Shown one piece after another: positions 17,672 to 26,150 of a stretch of 64,000 nucleotides of DNA. This stretch comes from Planctomycetota bacterium (GTDB lineage: Bacteria > Planctomycetota > Phycisphaerae > Phycisphaerales > SM1A02). A model generated the notes under the pieces. It did no database searches, was not told the origin of the DNA, and saw nothing but the letters and a program-made list of their open reading frames with translations. Position 1 is the first letter of the stretch; each line of letters starts with the position of its first letter. The stretch covers positions 1 through 64,000 of the forward strand of contig JAQBZO010000008.1 in NCBI GenBank assembly GCA_027622195.1, in the 5' to 3' direction. Position numbers and translations under genes: made by a program.

Positions 17672-18854
17672 TCGTTGCTGACCCGTGCAAATGCTCGAGG
17701 TGCACCCGCATCGCAGAGCCCATGGTGACTCCTCGTCGCGCCATCATCGCCTCTTCGGTGCGCATGAAGCGGTCGAATCGGTAACTGGCGTGACGGTCTG
17801 GAGTGAGCCAAGTGAATGAACCAATCGTTTGCGGAGCGCGAGACAGCGCGACCATCGCTCCCACGCCGATGCTCATCCCCGTTGGGAGTGCGACGAGAAT
17901 CGCGATCTTCGCGTGATCTCCGATGACTCCACCGTAGTGGGTGCGTCCTGTCGCGACTCGAGACTCATTCGGTCCAAGAGAGGCGATCACTTCTCCGTAC
18001 GTGTTCAGCAAATTCGAATTGCATGCCCCAGCTCCGATGTTGACCCACTCGCCCACCATCGAGTCGCCGAGGTGTCCATCATGCACCTTGTTGGAGTGTC
18101 CCTGAATGATGCATCCACCGACCTCTCCTCCGATTCTGCAGTTCGGACCGATGACTGTGGATCCCTTGATAAGTGACTGGGGCGAGATGATGGTCTGAGG
18201 ACCGATCATCGCAGGACCACGGATCACCGCGTTCATTTCGATGACTGCCCCTTCATCAATGATGACGGTGCCCAGTCGCGCATCGATGATGACTCCTGGT
18301 TCAATGATCGTGCGAGGATGTTGCCACGCGCGCCCCCCATGCACATTGAGAGGATCGAGATCGCCCGCTGACACGCGCAGGGCAAGATCCTCTTCAAGGC
18401 GACCGCGAAGTTGGTTGAGAAGGTCCCAAGGATGCACAGGAATCGAGTGCGCGGAGATTCGTGGGGAAGCTCCCGTCGCCGGAGTCCAACCAACAGCGGC
18501 GATCGCATCGAGCCGACCTTGCTCACAGCGCACCGCCACGAGCCGTCCACTTGGGTCCACCAGTGTTTCGGCCACAGACATTTCAATCGCTTCTCGCATC
18601 TGAGCGAGTGATGCGAGGCCGTTGATCGCGAGGACTCTCGTCTCTGACGATTCAGAAGAGACCGCAGAGCCCCATCGCTCATCCACGCGAGCGCGGTGAG
18701 ATGCATCGCACACGAGACCAACGAGAGTCAGCCCAATCCGCTGTGCGCGCTCGATGTTGGTGAATGCGCCAGCCCGTTGCTCAAACGAGCAGCGGGTCTC
18801 ACTCAGAGGACCAAAGTTGCTGCGTCCATCGTCAAAAAGCACACACTTGTTCAT
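17664..18854 (-). CDS. GlmU-like sugar nucleotidyltransferase/acetyltransferase
   Basis: 396 aa. The start CVLFDDGRSNFGPLSETR fits the alternative GlmU family (UDP-GlcNAc diphosphorylase/GlcN-1-P acetyltransferase) known from Bacteroidetes and Planctomycetes, not the E. coli type. The second half (about 180-345) is a left-handed beta-helix with hexapeptide repeats (VIIDARLGTVIIDEGAVI, AVIRGPAMIGPQTIISPQSL) and GEWVNIGAGACNSNLLNTYG, typical of acetyl or acyl transfer. It would supply activated amino sugar for peptidoglycan or surface glycans, which suits its place just after mreD. Whether it makes UDP-GlcNAc or another sugar is not certain. Confidence 0.82.
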   Translation of the reverse strand: MNKCVLFDDGRSNFGPLSETRCSFEQRAGAFTNIERAQRIGLTLVGLVCDASHRARVDERWGSAVSSESSETRVLAINGLASLAQMREAIEMSVAETLVDPSGRLVAVRCEQGRLDAIAAVGWTPATGASPRISAHSIPVHPWDLLNQLRGRLEEDLALRVSAGDLDPLNVHGGRAWQHPRTIIEPGVIIDARLGTVIIDEGAVIEMNAVIRGPAMIGPQTIISPQSLIKGSTVIGPNCRIGGEVGGCIIQGHSNKVHDGHLGDSMVGEWVNIGAGACNSNLLNTYGEVIASLGPNESRVATGRTHYGGVIGDHAKIAILVALPTGMSIGVGAMVALSRAPQTIGSFTWLTPDRHASYRFDRFMRTEEAMMARRGVTMGSAMRVHLEHLHGSATSG

Positions 18855-18857
18855 CGA

Positions 18858-19412
18858 TTATCTCCTGCGAAGAGCGGGCGCCGGGAATCCCCACAGTGAG
18901 ATCCACCGTTCGAGTGGCCACCAAAGTGGAAGCGCAATGAGTCCAGAGGCGAGTGCATCGAGCAGTCGAGTACCAAACATACCCAAAGCAGAGCCTGGCC
19001 ACGGGAATCCCTCTTGTGGATACCAACCGCGTACCGCGAAGACAAATGTCCAAAGCAGACTCGCGACCGCAGCGAGGACGAAAATGAGAAGGGCGAATGC
19101 TGCGGGGCTCCGTCGAAACAGCACGCCTCGAAGAAGGACTCCAGTCCACGCTGCAAGGGTAAACCCGAGGGCCCACGGACCCGGCACCGCAAGTGCGCCA
19201 GGACCGACGGCAATGGGCGTCAGTAAATCAACGCAAAGTCCCGCCCACCATGCAGCCCACAGTGCCGTCGTTCGCGGAGCGTGCATCACGACGAAGGCGA
19301 GCAGCGCAGGGATCAGCGCAGGCACGACTCCTCGCACTTCGAAGACAGGCATGAACGATCGATCAATCGAGCCAGCAACGAGCAACCCAATGAGGAAGAC
19401 GGTCCATCTCAT
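18858..19412 (-). CDS. mreD: Rod-shape protein MreD
   Basis: 184 aa from the ATG at 19412, which overlaps the mreC stop in an ATGA junction; the longer ORF start at 19571 lies inside mreC and is rejected. The protein is almost entirely hydrophobic, with about five membrane helices (MRWTVFLIGLLVAGS, ALIPALLAFVVMHA, ALWAAWWAGLCVDLL, AFALLIFVLAAVASLLW, LASGLIALPLWWPLE). MreD joins MreC in the elongation machinery of the inner membrane. Assignment rests on position after mreC and on topology. Confidence 0.85.
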   Translation of the reverse strand: MRWTVFLIGLLVAGSIDRSFMPVFEVRGVVPALIPALLAFVVMHAPRTTALWAAWWAGLCVDLLTPIAVGPGALAVPGPWALGFTLAAWTGVLLRGVLFRRSPAAFALLIFVLAAVASLLWTFVFAVRGWYPQEGFPWPGSALGMFGTRLLDALASGLIALPLWWPLERWISLWGFPAPALRRR

Positions 19413-20248
19413 ACGGGACGCCTTCCCACGGGAGTCTTCACGACGACCCAATCCAATCCGACTCGTCGCGCTGCAGGTTCCAGGATCAATGTTTTTCGAA
19501 GTGGTCGTTGGTCGGCGCGCTCGCTTCCCTTGACGACACCAAGGAGCATGCCCTGCGCGCCGGGTGGCCATGCGCGGTCGGAGAGTCTGACTTCGATTTC
19601 GTTGGGAACCTCGATCGGCTGCGCGAGCTCTGCGCGCATCACTCCATCAGCGCCCACGGTGACTTGAACGGCGACGTTAGGACCACCCGATGGATCAATC
19701 ACCCTTGCGTCCATCCGTCCCGAGGCTGGACTCCACACAGGAATGACGGTCGCGCTCGTCCCGCTGATCGGTGCAGAGATTCTTCCAACGAGCGCATCTC
19801 CACCGTACAACACGATATCGCCGACTTGGATGGATGCATTCGTCCCTTGCCCAATTCGAAGCAGCGGATTTCGTGCTGATCCATCCAACGCAATGACGGG
19901 AGCGGTCACCAATGCCACAGTGAGTTCTGGTTCGTCGATGCGAGCGCGAGAGACGGATTCGAGCCGCTTGCGAAGTTCGTCATTCGCGATTCTTTCTGAG
20001 TGCCACAATCCGCGATACCGATCTCGCTCGCTCACGAGGTGGCGTCCGACGGGACTCGTCAAATCAAGATCCGCAATGGGAGGTCGAAGCCACACTCGAA
20101 CGGTGCTGAAAGTGAAACCGAGTGGTGCAAATGGAATCCACACCACGGAACCAAGGTCATTCGTCCACGGTGCAAGGAATCGGCTCGGAGCAAACGCACA
20201 CGCGGTGCTCAGGATGCCCACAACGAGCGCGCGAGATGGTCTACGCAC
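19409..20248 (-). CDS. mreC: Rod-shape-determining protein MreC
   Basis: 279 aa. It has an N-terminal hydrophobic segment, a helical stretch (ERDRYRGLWHSERIANDELRK, about 75-100) and then the beta-rich MreC domain: VTAPVIALDGSARNPLLRIG, VGDIVLYGGDALVGRIS, SATVIPVWSPASGRMDARV. MreC is the periplasmic scaffold linking MreB filaments to the wall synthases. It lies 27 bp after mreB and is translationally coupled to mreD. Confidence 0.93.
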   Translation of the reverse strand: MRRPSRALVVGILSTACAFAPSRFLAPWTNDLGSVVWIPFAPLGFTFSTVRVWLRPPIADLDLTSPVGRHLVSERDRYRGLWHSERIANDELRKRLESVSRARIDEPELTVALVTAPVIALDGSARNPLLRIGQGTNASIQVGDIVLYGGDALVGRISAPISGTSATVIPVWSPASGRMDARVIDPSGGPNVAVQVTVGADGVMRAELAQPIEVPNEIEVRLSDRAWPPGAQGMLLGVVKGSERADQRPLRKTLILEPAARRVGLDWVVVKTPVGRRPV

Positions 20249-20275
20249 GAACCCACCGTGGCACTGCGGCCATTC

Positions 20276-21334
20276 TTAGGTTTCCTCTGAGTCTGTCTCG
20301 AGCGTCGATCCGAGCAAATCGATATTCTCGATGTACTTCGCTGTGCCTCGCGCCACGCAAGTGAGCGGATCCTCTGCGATGCGCACGGGAAGCCCTGTGC
20401 GTTCACTGAGCAATTGATCGATGCCGCGCAATAGTGCGCCGCCGCCCGCGAGGACGATGCCGTGATGAACGAGGTCGGCTGACAACTCGGGCTCGGCCGA
20501 TTCAAGAGTGCGCTTCGTCGCTGCGACGATTTGGCTCAGTGCTGGCTCGAGCGCTTCACGAATCTCAACGCTGGTTACCGTCGCGCGACGAGGAAGTCCC
20601 GTGGGTACATGTCGACCGCGCACTTCCATTGCCAGCTCTTGATCGAGTTTGAATGCACTTCCGATTTGGATCTTGATGCGTTCAGCCGTTTGTTCGCCAA
20701 CCAAGATGTCATGCTTCTCGCGGATATGTTTGATGATCGCTTCATCAAAGTCGTCACCAGCCACGCGAATGCTCTCGCATGCGGCGATGTCGGCAAGGCT
20801 GATGATGGCGACTTCCGTGGTACCGCCACCGATGTCGACGATCATGCTGCCAAGGGGTTCGGTGAATGGAAGTCCTGCGCCGATCGCGGCAGCAAGTGGC
20901 TCTTCGAGGAGATACACGGTGCGCGCACCCGCTCGCTCCGCGCTATCGAGCACCGCTCGCTTTTCAACTGCGGTGATGCCCGACGGAATACCAATGACCA
21001 CGCGCGGACCGAAGAATCGACTCTTCCCACAGACCTTCTGGATGAAATACGAGAGCATGGCCTCGCAGATTTCAAAATCCGAAATGACGCCATCCTTGAG
21101 TGGACGAATCGCTGAAATCGATCCCGGAGTCTTACCGAGCATCTCCTTCGCCGCGAGCCCCACGGCGGTGCCATTCAGCAAGACTTTGTTCGTGCCTTTG
21201 CGCACGGCGACCACGGATGGTTCATTCAGAACAATGCCCTGACCGCGCACACACACGAGGGTATTGCAAGTCCCCAGATCGATTCCCATGTCGATACTGA
21301 AGAGGTTGATCAGCCGATCGAAGAGCATCGCCAT
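20276..21334 (-). CDS. mreB: Actin-like cell-shape protein MreB
   Basis: 352 aa, normal length. The actin-fold ATP-binding motifs are clear: phosphate 1 DLGTCNTLVCVRGQGIVLNE, IGIPSGITAVEKRAV, phosphate 2 VDIGGGTTEVAIIS and the adenosine motif VLAGGGALLRGID. The N-terminal MLFDRLINLF resembles the amphipathic membrane-binding segment. MreB filaments orient lateral wall synthesis. Planctomycetes lack FtsZ, so an intact mreBCD set is informative about wall growth here. It is preceded by two envelope genes and followed by mreC. Confidence 0.97.
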   Translation of the reverse strand: MAMLFDRLINLFSIDMGIDLGTCNTLVCVRGQGIVLNEPSVVAVRKGTNKVLLNGTAVGLAAKEMLGKTPGSISAIRPLKDGVISDFEICEAMLSYFIQKVCGKSRFFGPRVVIGIPSGITAVEKRAVLDSAERAGARTVYLLEEPLAAAIGAGLPFTEPLGSMIVDIGGGTTEVAIISLADIAACESIRVAGDDFDEAIIKHIREKHDILVGEQTAERIKIQIGSAFKLDQELAMEVRGRHVPTGLPRRATVTSVEIREALEPALSQIVAATKRTLESAEPELSADLVHHGIVLAGGGALLRGIDQLLSERTGLPVRIAEDPLTCVARGTAKYIENIDLLGSTLETDSEET

Positions 21335-21366
21335 AGGTGGACTCTATCTCCTCGCGAGGGTATGGC

Positions 21367-21546
21367 TCACGACCCTGAAACGAGATCAAACGGACCGCCG
21401 CCCGATCCGCCCGATTTGCTGAGTTCCATGTTCCGCAGCGCGGTCAGCACGAGTGCCGCCGCGATGCAGAGGGTTGCCGCGACGAGCAGCACGGAATACA
21501 CATCCATTTCACCGGAACGCCTGATTGGGGTGGTCGTTTTCGCCAT
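21367..21546 (-). CDS. Small single-pass membrane protein
   Basis: 59 aa from the ATG at 21546, which has the purine tract GAGAGAGAG upstream; a GTG at 21561 overlapping the previous stop is the alternative. A short polar N-terminus precedes one helix (VYSVLLVAATLCIAAALVLTAL) and a Ser/Gly-rich tail. No known family. Its position between the coiled-coil protein and mreB suggests a role in the envelope or in the Mre complex. Confidence 0.75.
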   Translation of the reverse strand: MAKTTTPIRRSGEMDVYSVLLVAATLCIAAALVLTALRNMELSKSGGSGGGPFDLVSGS

Positions 21547-21557
21547 GATGCTCTCTC

Positions 21558-22475
21558 TCACTCTCCAGGACGAGCGACGACGGTCTGGCCCACCGCGGCA
21601 AGGCCACGAATATCGGATTCACCCTGCACGATGCCGACGGCTTCATTCGCGTCAATGCGAACGATGCGAAGATCCGCGATATAGGTCTCACCGTCCGCAA
21701 CGGCCATGATCCAACCGACTTCGACACCGGATCGTTGTCCCTGGTCGATGGCCGCGTACGTCGTACCGCCCACGCGCCGAACATCGGTCACACGAGCAAC
21801 GACATCCTTGTTCGGATGCACACCAGGAACAACCTCGATACCGACCAACTCTGTCCCTGAATCAGACACTTCAACCGCGACGGAAAGCGCTGCCTTGGAC
21901 TGCTCTTCGCGAAGTCGCACGATTTCCTTGGACTGCTCTTCGTGAAGTCGCACGATTTCCTCTTGCAACGCCAACTGCGCGCTCTGTGCAGCGTCAAAGT
22001 TCGACGAGACAATTTCAAATGTCTTTCGCACTTCAACGAGTTGCCGCTCAGAATCAACAGCGCGGTCGCGAATCTGACCGAGTTCTTTCGACAACGACTC
22101 GATGAGTGCTCCACGGGCGCGATCGCTCTCGGCAAGGACGGCGATGCTTGCCTCAAGTTGTGCCTTTTGTCCCTTGAGTGTTTCGAAGGACTGTTCAGCC
22201 TGTTGAAGATCGCTCTGCACGGTTTGCAATTCAGTCAACACGCTCTCGAACTTTGACTCGGACGCGGTCAGTTGGGCTTGCAGGTCAGCCTCGATACGGG
22301 CATGTTGTGCGCGGGATGCGCTGAGATCCGCTCTCGCCGCCTCACCACCTGATTTTTCGGACTCATAGCGACTCTTGAACTCAGCCTCATTCGCACTTTG
22401 AACGACCACGAATGGAACCGTGGCTACAGCGAGGAGAGTGACAAGAACGACAAATATCTTGGTGAGAATATGCAC
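21558..22475 (-). CDS. Membrane-anchored coiled-coil protein of unknown function
   Basis: 305 aa. An N-terminal helix (IFVVLVTLLAVATVPFVVV) anchors or exports it. Residues about 30-205 are heptad-rich coiled coil (Glu, Gln, Ala, Leu), including a duplicated 11-residue unit EIVRLHEEQSK. The C-terminal 90 residues form a compact beta domain (VVARVTDVRRVGGTTYAAID, VGWIMAVADGETYIADLRIVR, VGQTVVA) that resembles the MreC beta-domain in style. The layout (anchor, coiled coil, periplasmic beta domain) and its place ahead of mreB suggest a wall-synthesis scaffold. That is inference. Confidence 0.8.
   Translation of the reverse strand: MHILTKIFVVLVTLLAVATVPFVVVQSANEAEFKSRYESEKSGGEAARADLSASRAQHARIEADLQAQLTASESKFESVLTELQTVQSDLQQAEQSFETLKGQKAQLEASIAVLAESDRARGALIESLSKELGQIRDRAVDSERQLVEVRKTFEIVSSNFDAAQSAQLALQEEIVRLHEEQSKEIVRLREEQSKAALSVAVEVSDSGTELVGIEVVPGVHPNKDVVARVTDVRRVGGTTYAAIDQGQRSGVEVGWIMAVADGETYIADLRIVRIDANEAVGIVQGESDIRGLAAVGQTVVARPGE
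21895..21960. repeat. 33-bp tandem duplication inside a coding region
   Basis: Two adjacent 33-bp units (21895-21927 and 21928-21960) differ at one base. Together they encode EIVRLHEEQSK followed by EIVRLREEQSK, adding 11 residues to the coiled coil. It looks like a recent in-frame duplication. Confidence 0.92.
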
Positions 22476-22553
22476 GTGGGATGCCTCTACAAAGGACGGG
22501 GCACTGAGCGACTAGACAAGACGCGGATTAGTACCCCGCCACCATGTGTTGTG

Positions 22554-25271
22554 TCAACCGGAACGACCTTGGAGGGCGTTTGCACCTCGAAGAATGGCGG
22601 TCGCTGCGGCGACTTGAACTTCTGGGTTGGGGTCCGCCAACAGCCCGCTGAGCATCGATCTGGAAAGAGGAGTGGAAATGGCTCCGAGCGCGAAAGCACT
22701 CTGGCCTCGCACCACTGGATCGCTCGAGGTTGCACCCTCAAGCGCGATGGACTGCGCGAGATCGAGCGGGGTTCCACCAAGCCGCGCAAAACTGGTCGCA
22801 GCGACTAATCGGATTTCGATTGGACGCTGTTGATTCCCCGATGCTGCCATGAGTCGGGCAAGCATTGGAATGGATCCTCTGTCGCCTATTTCTCCTGCCA
22901 TTTGACAGGCAAGTCCGACCAGTTCGCCACGCTCTCCAGGTGAGAACATGGCAGCGCGGATGGAATCCAGTTGTGATTCGTCTCCAAGTTTGACGAGAGC
23001 CTCAGCCCCTTGAAGTAAAAAGACCGACTCTCGTGCAGGATTGGCACGAGCGCTCGGATGCTCAAGCGCCGCTTCAACGACGGGCCTCGCGGATGGATTG
23101 CGGAGTTCACCCAAAACAAAGAGCGCATTGGCGCGTGTTTCGTCGTCCTCGGACATCGCCATGGTGGCGAGCGGCGACAAGTCGACGGATTCGCCGCAGC
23201 GCGACAATGCAAACATGCCCGCGGCGCGAACCGATGGATTGTTATCGAGCAACAGTGGGTGGACGAGGACGGCAACCTCCATGCACTGCGCCTGTCCAAT
23301 CGTGATTGCGGCGATGAAGCGCACGCCTCGGTTTGGATCACCGATGAGTCGTTCTCCCACGGATCGAAGGAGTCCCGACGAATACCGAAGCCCCTCAATC
23401 GCGTGGGCGCGAAGGGCTGGATCATCTGCGGTGGAAGCTTGAATGAGAATATCGGTGGCATTCTGAATCGGTTCGAGCGATGCGTCGATTCGAAGCGGGT
23501 CGCGCGTTGGAGTTGCACTCGCCGACAATTTCGGTGGTCGCCCTGCTGCCGCCGCCTGAGCATCGATCACACTCTCGCCGCGCGTGCTCCAAGGACGCCC
23601 ATTGGCAGAAAGTGGTTCTCCGCCCTGGCATCCCGCGATCACCACAGCGAGAAAAAGCATGGCGGTGGGAAGAGCACCGCGGGCGCGAATTCGGATGATG
23701 GAAAGCAGAAAGAGAACCATGGCGGTGGGCGATGCTACATCTCCAAACCGTGCGAAGAGCGACACTCGAGTGTCGGTCGTGACCGTCATGACCTCAGCAC
23801 TCTCTGTTCGTGGCGGCATCGTATGAGTGAGCCGTCCGCACGAATCGAATGCGCAAGAAACGCCTGTGTTCGCGCATCGAATCAGCGGAGTTCGATTCTC
23901 GATCGATCGCGCGCGTGCCATCTGTGCGTGGTGGACGCGCCCCGCATCCGACGAACCGAACCAACCATCATTCGAGAGATTGACGATGACCTCTGCTTGC
24001 CGCGTGCCATTGTTCCACACGAGGCGTCTGACGACCCATCCCATCGTGTCCTCAAAGCAAATCGGCGTGGCGATTCCGAGCGGCGCACCTTGCACAGGCA
24101 CGACGAGCGGGTTGAACTGCGTGCCTGCATCAAGGTCAAACGACATTCCCTCTGCTCCGAGTGCGAGGAGTTGAGACTCGAGCCAACTCCACTTCGAGAT
24201 GATGGGCATTGTTTCTCCAAATGGAGTGAGAAACACCTTGTCATATCGGTCGATCTCGCCGTTTGGTGCGACGAGATAGGCGCTGTTGAATGATTCATCG
24301 AAGTGCCAACGTTGATTCTCGGCTCGCAGCCCAACGGCACAGTGGCTCCCCACGACGAGCGGTGTATCGGTCACCTGCGCGATCATCCCAACGAGTTGGG
24401 CGAAGCGGTCGCCGGGCCAGTACTCCCCAGCGCGCAATCGTTCAAGTGTTGATGGTTCCAATCCGAATCCTGGCAAAGAGGTTTCAGGCCACACGATGAG
24501 TTGGACTGGAGAATCCTTCTTTGACTTTGCAGCCGCGAAGGCTTCAACGGTGATCGATGCCCAATGATCTGCATCGCTCACTTGCTGCTCTGGTTCCCAT
24601 CGAAGTTTGTTGCTTGTGGCAAGGTCGGTTTGCACGACGAGCACGCGCACGGTTCGACCAATGGTCGACTCGCTCATGCGCCACGCGCCATAGGACAAGA
24701 CGAAACAGAGGATCGCCATCACCGCAACCATTGCTCCGCGAGCAGAGGAGGCATTGTTCCGTTGTGCGAGAAGGACCACAGCGCATCCACTCGTTGCAGC
24801 CACGATGGCGCTGAGGATGGCGACGCCGGCGAGATCGATGCACTGTGCGAAGAGCGGCCACTCAAGGAGTGGGATCCCGTGGGCGAACCAAGGATATCCA
24901 TCGAGCACAATCACTCCGCGGAGCCACTCGACTGAGACGATCGCGATCGGAGCGATGATCCACAGGGGCCAATTCGGACGACGGATGTGCAGCCATCGAA
25001 TCGCCGCGAACTCGGTAGCGCTCCACGCGCTGAGAATGAGCACAAAGACAGGGAGTCCCAGCGCCGTCACCTCGAGCATCCACAGTTGAACCATCAGCCA
25101 AGCTGGCGCAGTCGCGATGGCGACGGCAAGCGCTATGCGCCGTGTACTCCAGGTGCACCGCGTCGCGAGCCAGATCATCGGCGCGACAGAAACGAGGGCG
25201 AGCGGCCAGAGGTTGAGCGGCGCGAAGGGAATGGCAATGAGAAGCGACTGAGCCACCAAGGCTCCGATCAC
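22554..25271 (-). CDS. lnt: Apolipoprotein N-acyltransferase fused in frame to a HEAT-repeat lipoprotein domain
   Basis: 905 aa from the GTG at 25271, 19 bp after accD; the ORF reaches 25457 but that part lies inside accD. Residues 1-530 are Lnt: several membrane helices and a nitrilase domain with Glu263 (IVWPETSLPG), Lys345 (RYDKVFLTPFGE) and Cys405 (ATPICFEDT). Lnt adds the third acyl chain to lipoprotein N-termini. After its last helix (MVLFLLSIIRIRAR) comes, without a stop, a complete lipoprotein signal (PTAMLFLAVVIAGC, Cys548), a Ser/Thr/Pro linker and about 300 residues of HEAT-like repeats (DPALRAHAIEGLRY, NPSVRAAGMFALSRCG, DDETRANALFVLGELRNP). Internal ATGs at 23660 and 23720 could start a separate lipoprotein, so this may be one polyprotein or two in-frame products. 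Confidence 0.9.
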   Translation of the reverse strand: MIGALVAQSLLIAIPFAPLNLWPLALVSVAPMIWLATRCTWSTRRIALAVAIATAPAWLMVQLWMLEVTALGLPVFVLILSAWSATEFAAIRWLHIRRPNWPLWIIAPIAIVSVEWLRGVIVLDGYPWFAHGIPLLEWPLFAQCIDLAGVAILSAIVAATSGCAVVLLAQRNNASSARGAMVAVMAILCFVLSYGAWRMSESTIGRTVRVLVVQTDLATSNKLRWEPEQQVSDADHWASITVEAFAAAKSKKDSPVQLIVWPETSLPGFGLEPSTLERLRAGEYWPGDRFAQLVGMIAQVTDTPLVVGSHCAVGLRAENQRWHFDESFNSAYLVAPNGEIDRYDKVFLTPFGETMPIISKWSWLESQLLALGAEGMSFDLDAGTQFNPLVVPVQGAPLGIATPICFEDTMGWVVRRLVWNNGTRQAEVIVNLSNDGWFGSSDAGRVHHAQMARARSIENRTPLIRCANTGVSCAFDSCGRLTHTMPPRTESAEVMTVTTDTRVSLFARFGDVASPTAMVLFLLSIIRIRARGALPTAMLFLAVVIAGCQGGEPLSANGRPWSTRGESVIDAQAAAAGRPPKLSASATPTRDPLRIDASLEPIQNATDILIQASTADDPALRAHAIEGLRYSSGLLRSVGERLIGDPNRGVRFIAAITIGQAQCMEVAVLVHPLLLDNNPSVRAAGMFALSRCGESVDLSPLATMAMSEDDETRANALFVLGELRNPSARPVVEAALEHPSARANPARESVFLLQGAEALVKLGDESQLDSIRAAMFSPGERGELVGLACQMAGEIGDRGSIPMLARLMAASGNQQRPIEIRLVAATSFARLGGTPLDLAQSIALEGATSSDPVVRGQSAFALGAISTPLSRSMLSGLLADPNPEVQVAAATAILRGANALQGRSG

Positions 25272-25290
25272 GCATGCACGAGCAGGCGGA

Positions 25291-26127
25291 TTATTTCCCT
25301 GCGTAGTCGATGAGTCGCCCAATTTCGCTTCGCAAGTTGGAGCGGTGCACGATGCGATCGACGAATCCCGCTTGGAGGAGGAACTCAGAGGATTGGAATC
25401 CAGCAGGCAAGTCTTGTCGAATGGTCTGCTTGATGACGCGTGGACCAGCGAATCCAACGAGTGCCTTCGGTTCGGCGAGGATCACATCGCCGAGCATCGC
25501 AAAACTGGCAGTCACTCCGCCGGTGGTTGGATCAGCGAGGACGCTGATGAAGAGTCCCCCTGCTTCGTCAAATCGTCCGAGTGCTGCACTTGTTTTCGCC
25601 ATCTGCATCAGAGAAAAACCAGACTCCTGCATCCGCGCTCCACCCGAGCAGCAGACGACAACGAGGGGCAAATCGTGGTCGGTGGCTTCTTCAATCGCCG
25701 CCGTGATCTTTTCGCCCACCACGCTCCCCATGGATCCCGCCATAAAAGTGAAATCCATGCAGGCCAACATGACACGCCGACCCTTGACGAAGGCGCGTCC
25801 TGTGTGAACTCCATCGTTCTCACCTGTGGATGCCTGCGCCTCGACGATGCGCTTGGAGTAAGGCTTTGAATCCACGAACCCGAGCGGATCCATGGGCGAC
25901 ATGTGCTCGTTCATGGGCTCGAATGTTTGCGGATCAGCTAACTGCTCCACTCGGGTTCGCCCAGAGATTCGCATGTGGTAATCACACTTCGGGCACACCA
26001 TCAAATTGGCTTCGAGCGCCTTGCGAAACACTGTCTCGCTGCATGCGGGACACTGAATCCACAAACCGCTTGGCACGCCGCGCTTGGACGCGAGTGGTTC
26101 TTCAAGATCCCATGTGACTGAACTCAT
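25291..26127 (-). CDS. accD: Acetyl-CoA carboxylase carboxyltransferase subunit beta
   Basis: 278 aa from the ATG at 26127 (MSSVTWDLEEP). The N-terminal zinc ribbon has CPACSE and, 19 residues later, CPKC. The crotonase-fold domain shows GRRVMLACMDFTFMAGSMGSVVGEK, VVVCCSGGARMQES and ILAEPKALVGFAGPRVI. With AccA, AccB and AccC it forms malonyl-CoA for fatty-acid synthesis; accA is not in the window. It lies 23 bp after rpe and 19 bp before lnt. Confidence 0.97.
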   Translation of the reverse strand: MSSVTWDLEEPLASKRGVPSGLWIQCPACSETVFRKALEANLMVCPKCDYHMRISGRTRVEQLADPQTFEPMNEHMSPMDPLGFVDSKPYSKRIVEAQASTGENDGVHTGRAFVKGRRVMLACMDFTFMAGSMGSVVGEKITAAIEEATDHDLPLVVVCCSGGARMQESGFSLMQMAKTSAALGRFDEAGGLFISVLADPTTGGVTASFAMLGDVILAEPKALVGFAGPRVIKQTIRQDLPAGFQSSEFLLQAGFVDRIVHRSNLRSEIGRLIDYAGK

Positions 26128-26150
26128 TGAATTGCGCTCGGAGGGCGAGT

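Noticed and set aside
18858-19571. Longer 237-aa form of MreD
   Set aside because: The extra N-terminus lies inside mreC and is Arg/Thr/Ser-rich; the ATG at 19412 forms a normal ATGA junction with the mreC stop.
21895-21960. Short CRISPR-like repeat
   Set aside because: The two 33-bp units are directly adjacent with no spacer, and they are in frame inside a coiled-coil gene.
23058-24293. Plus-strand ORF of 411 codons
   Set aside because: It is the mirror of the lnt-HEAT coding strand. Its composition is dominated by Arg, His and Ser and no motif is visible.
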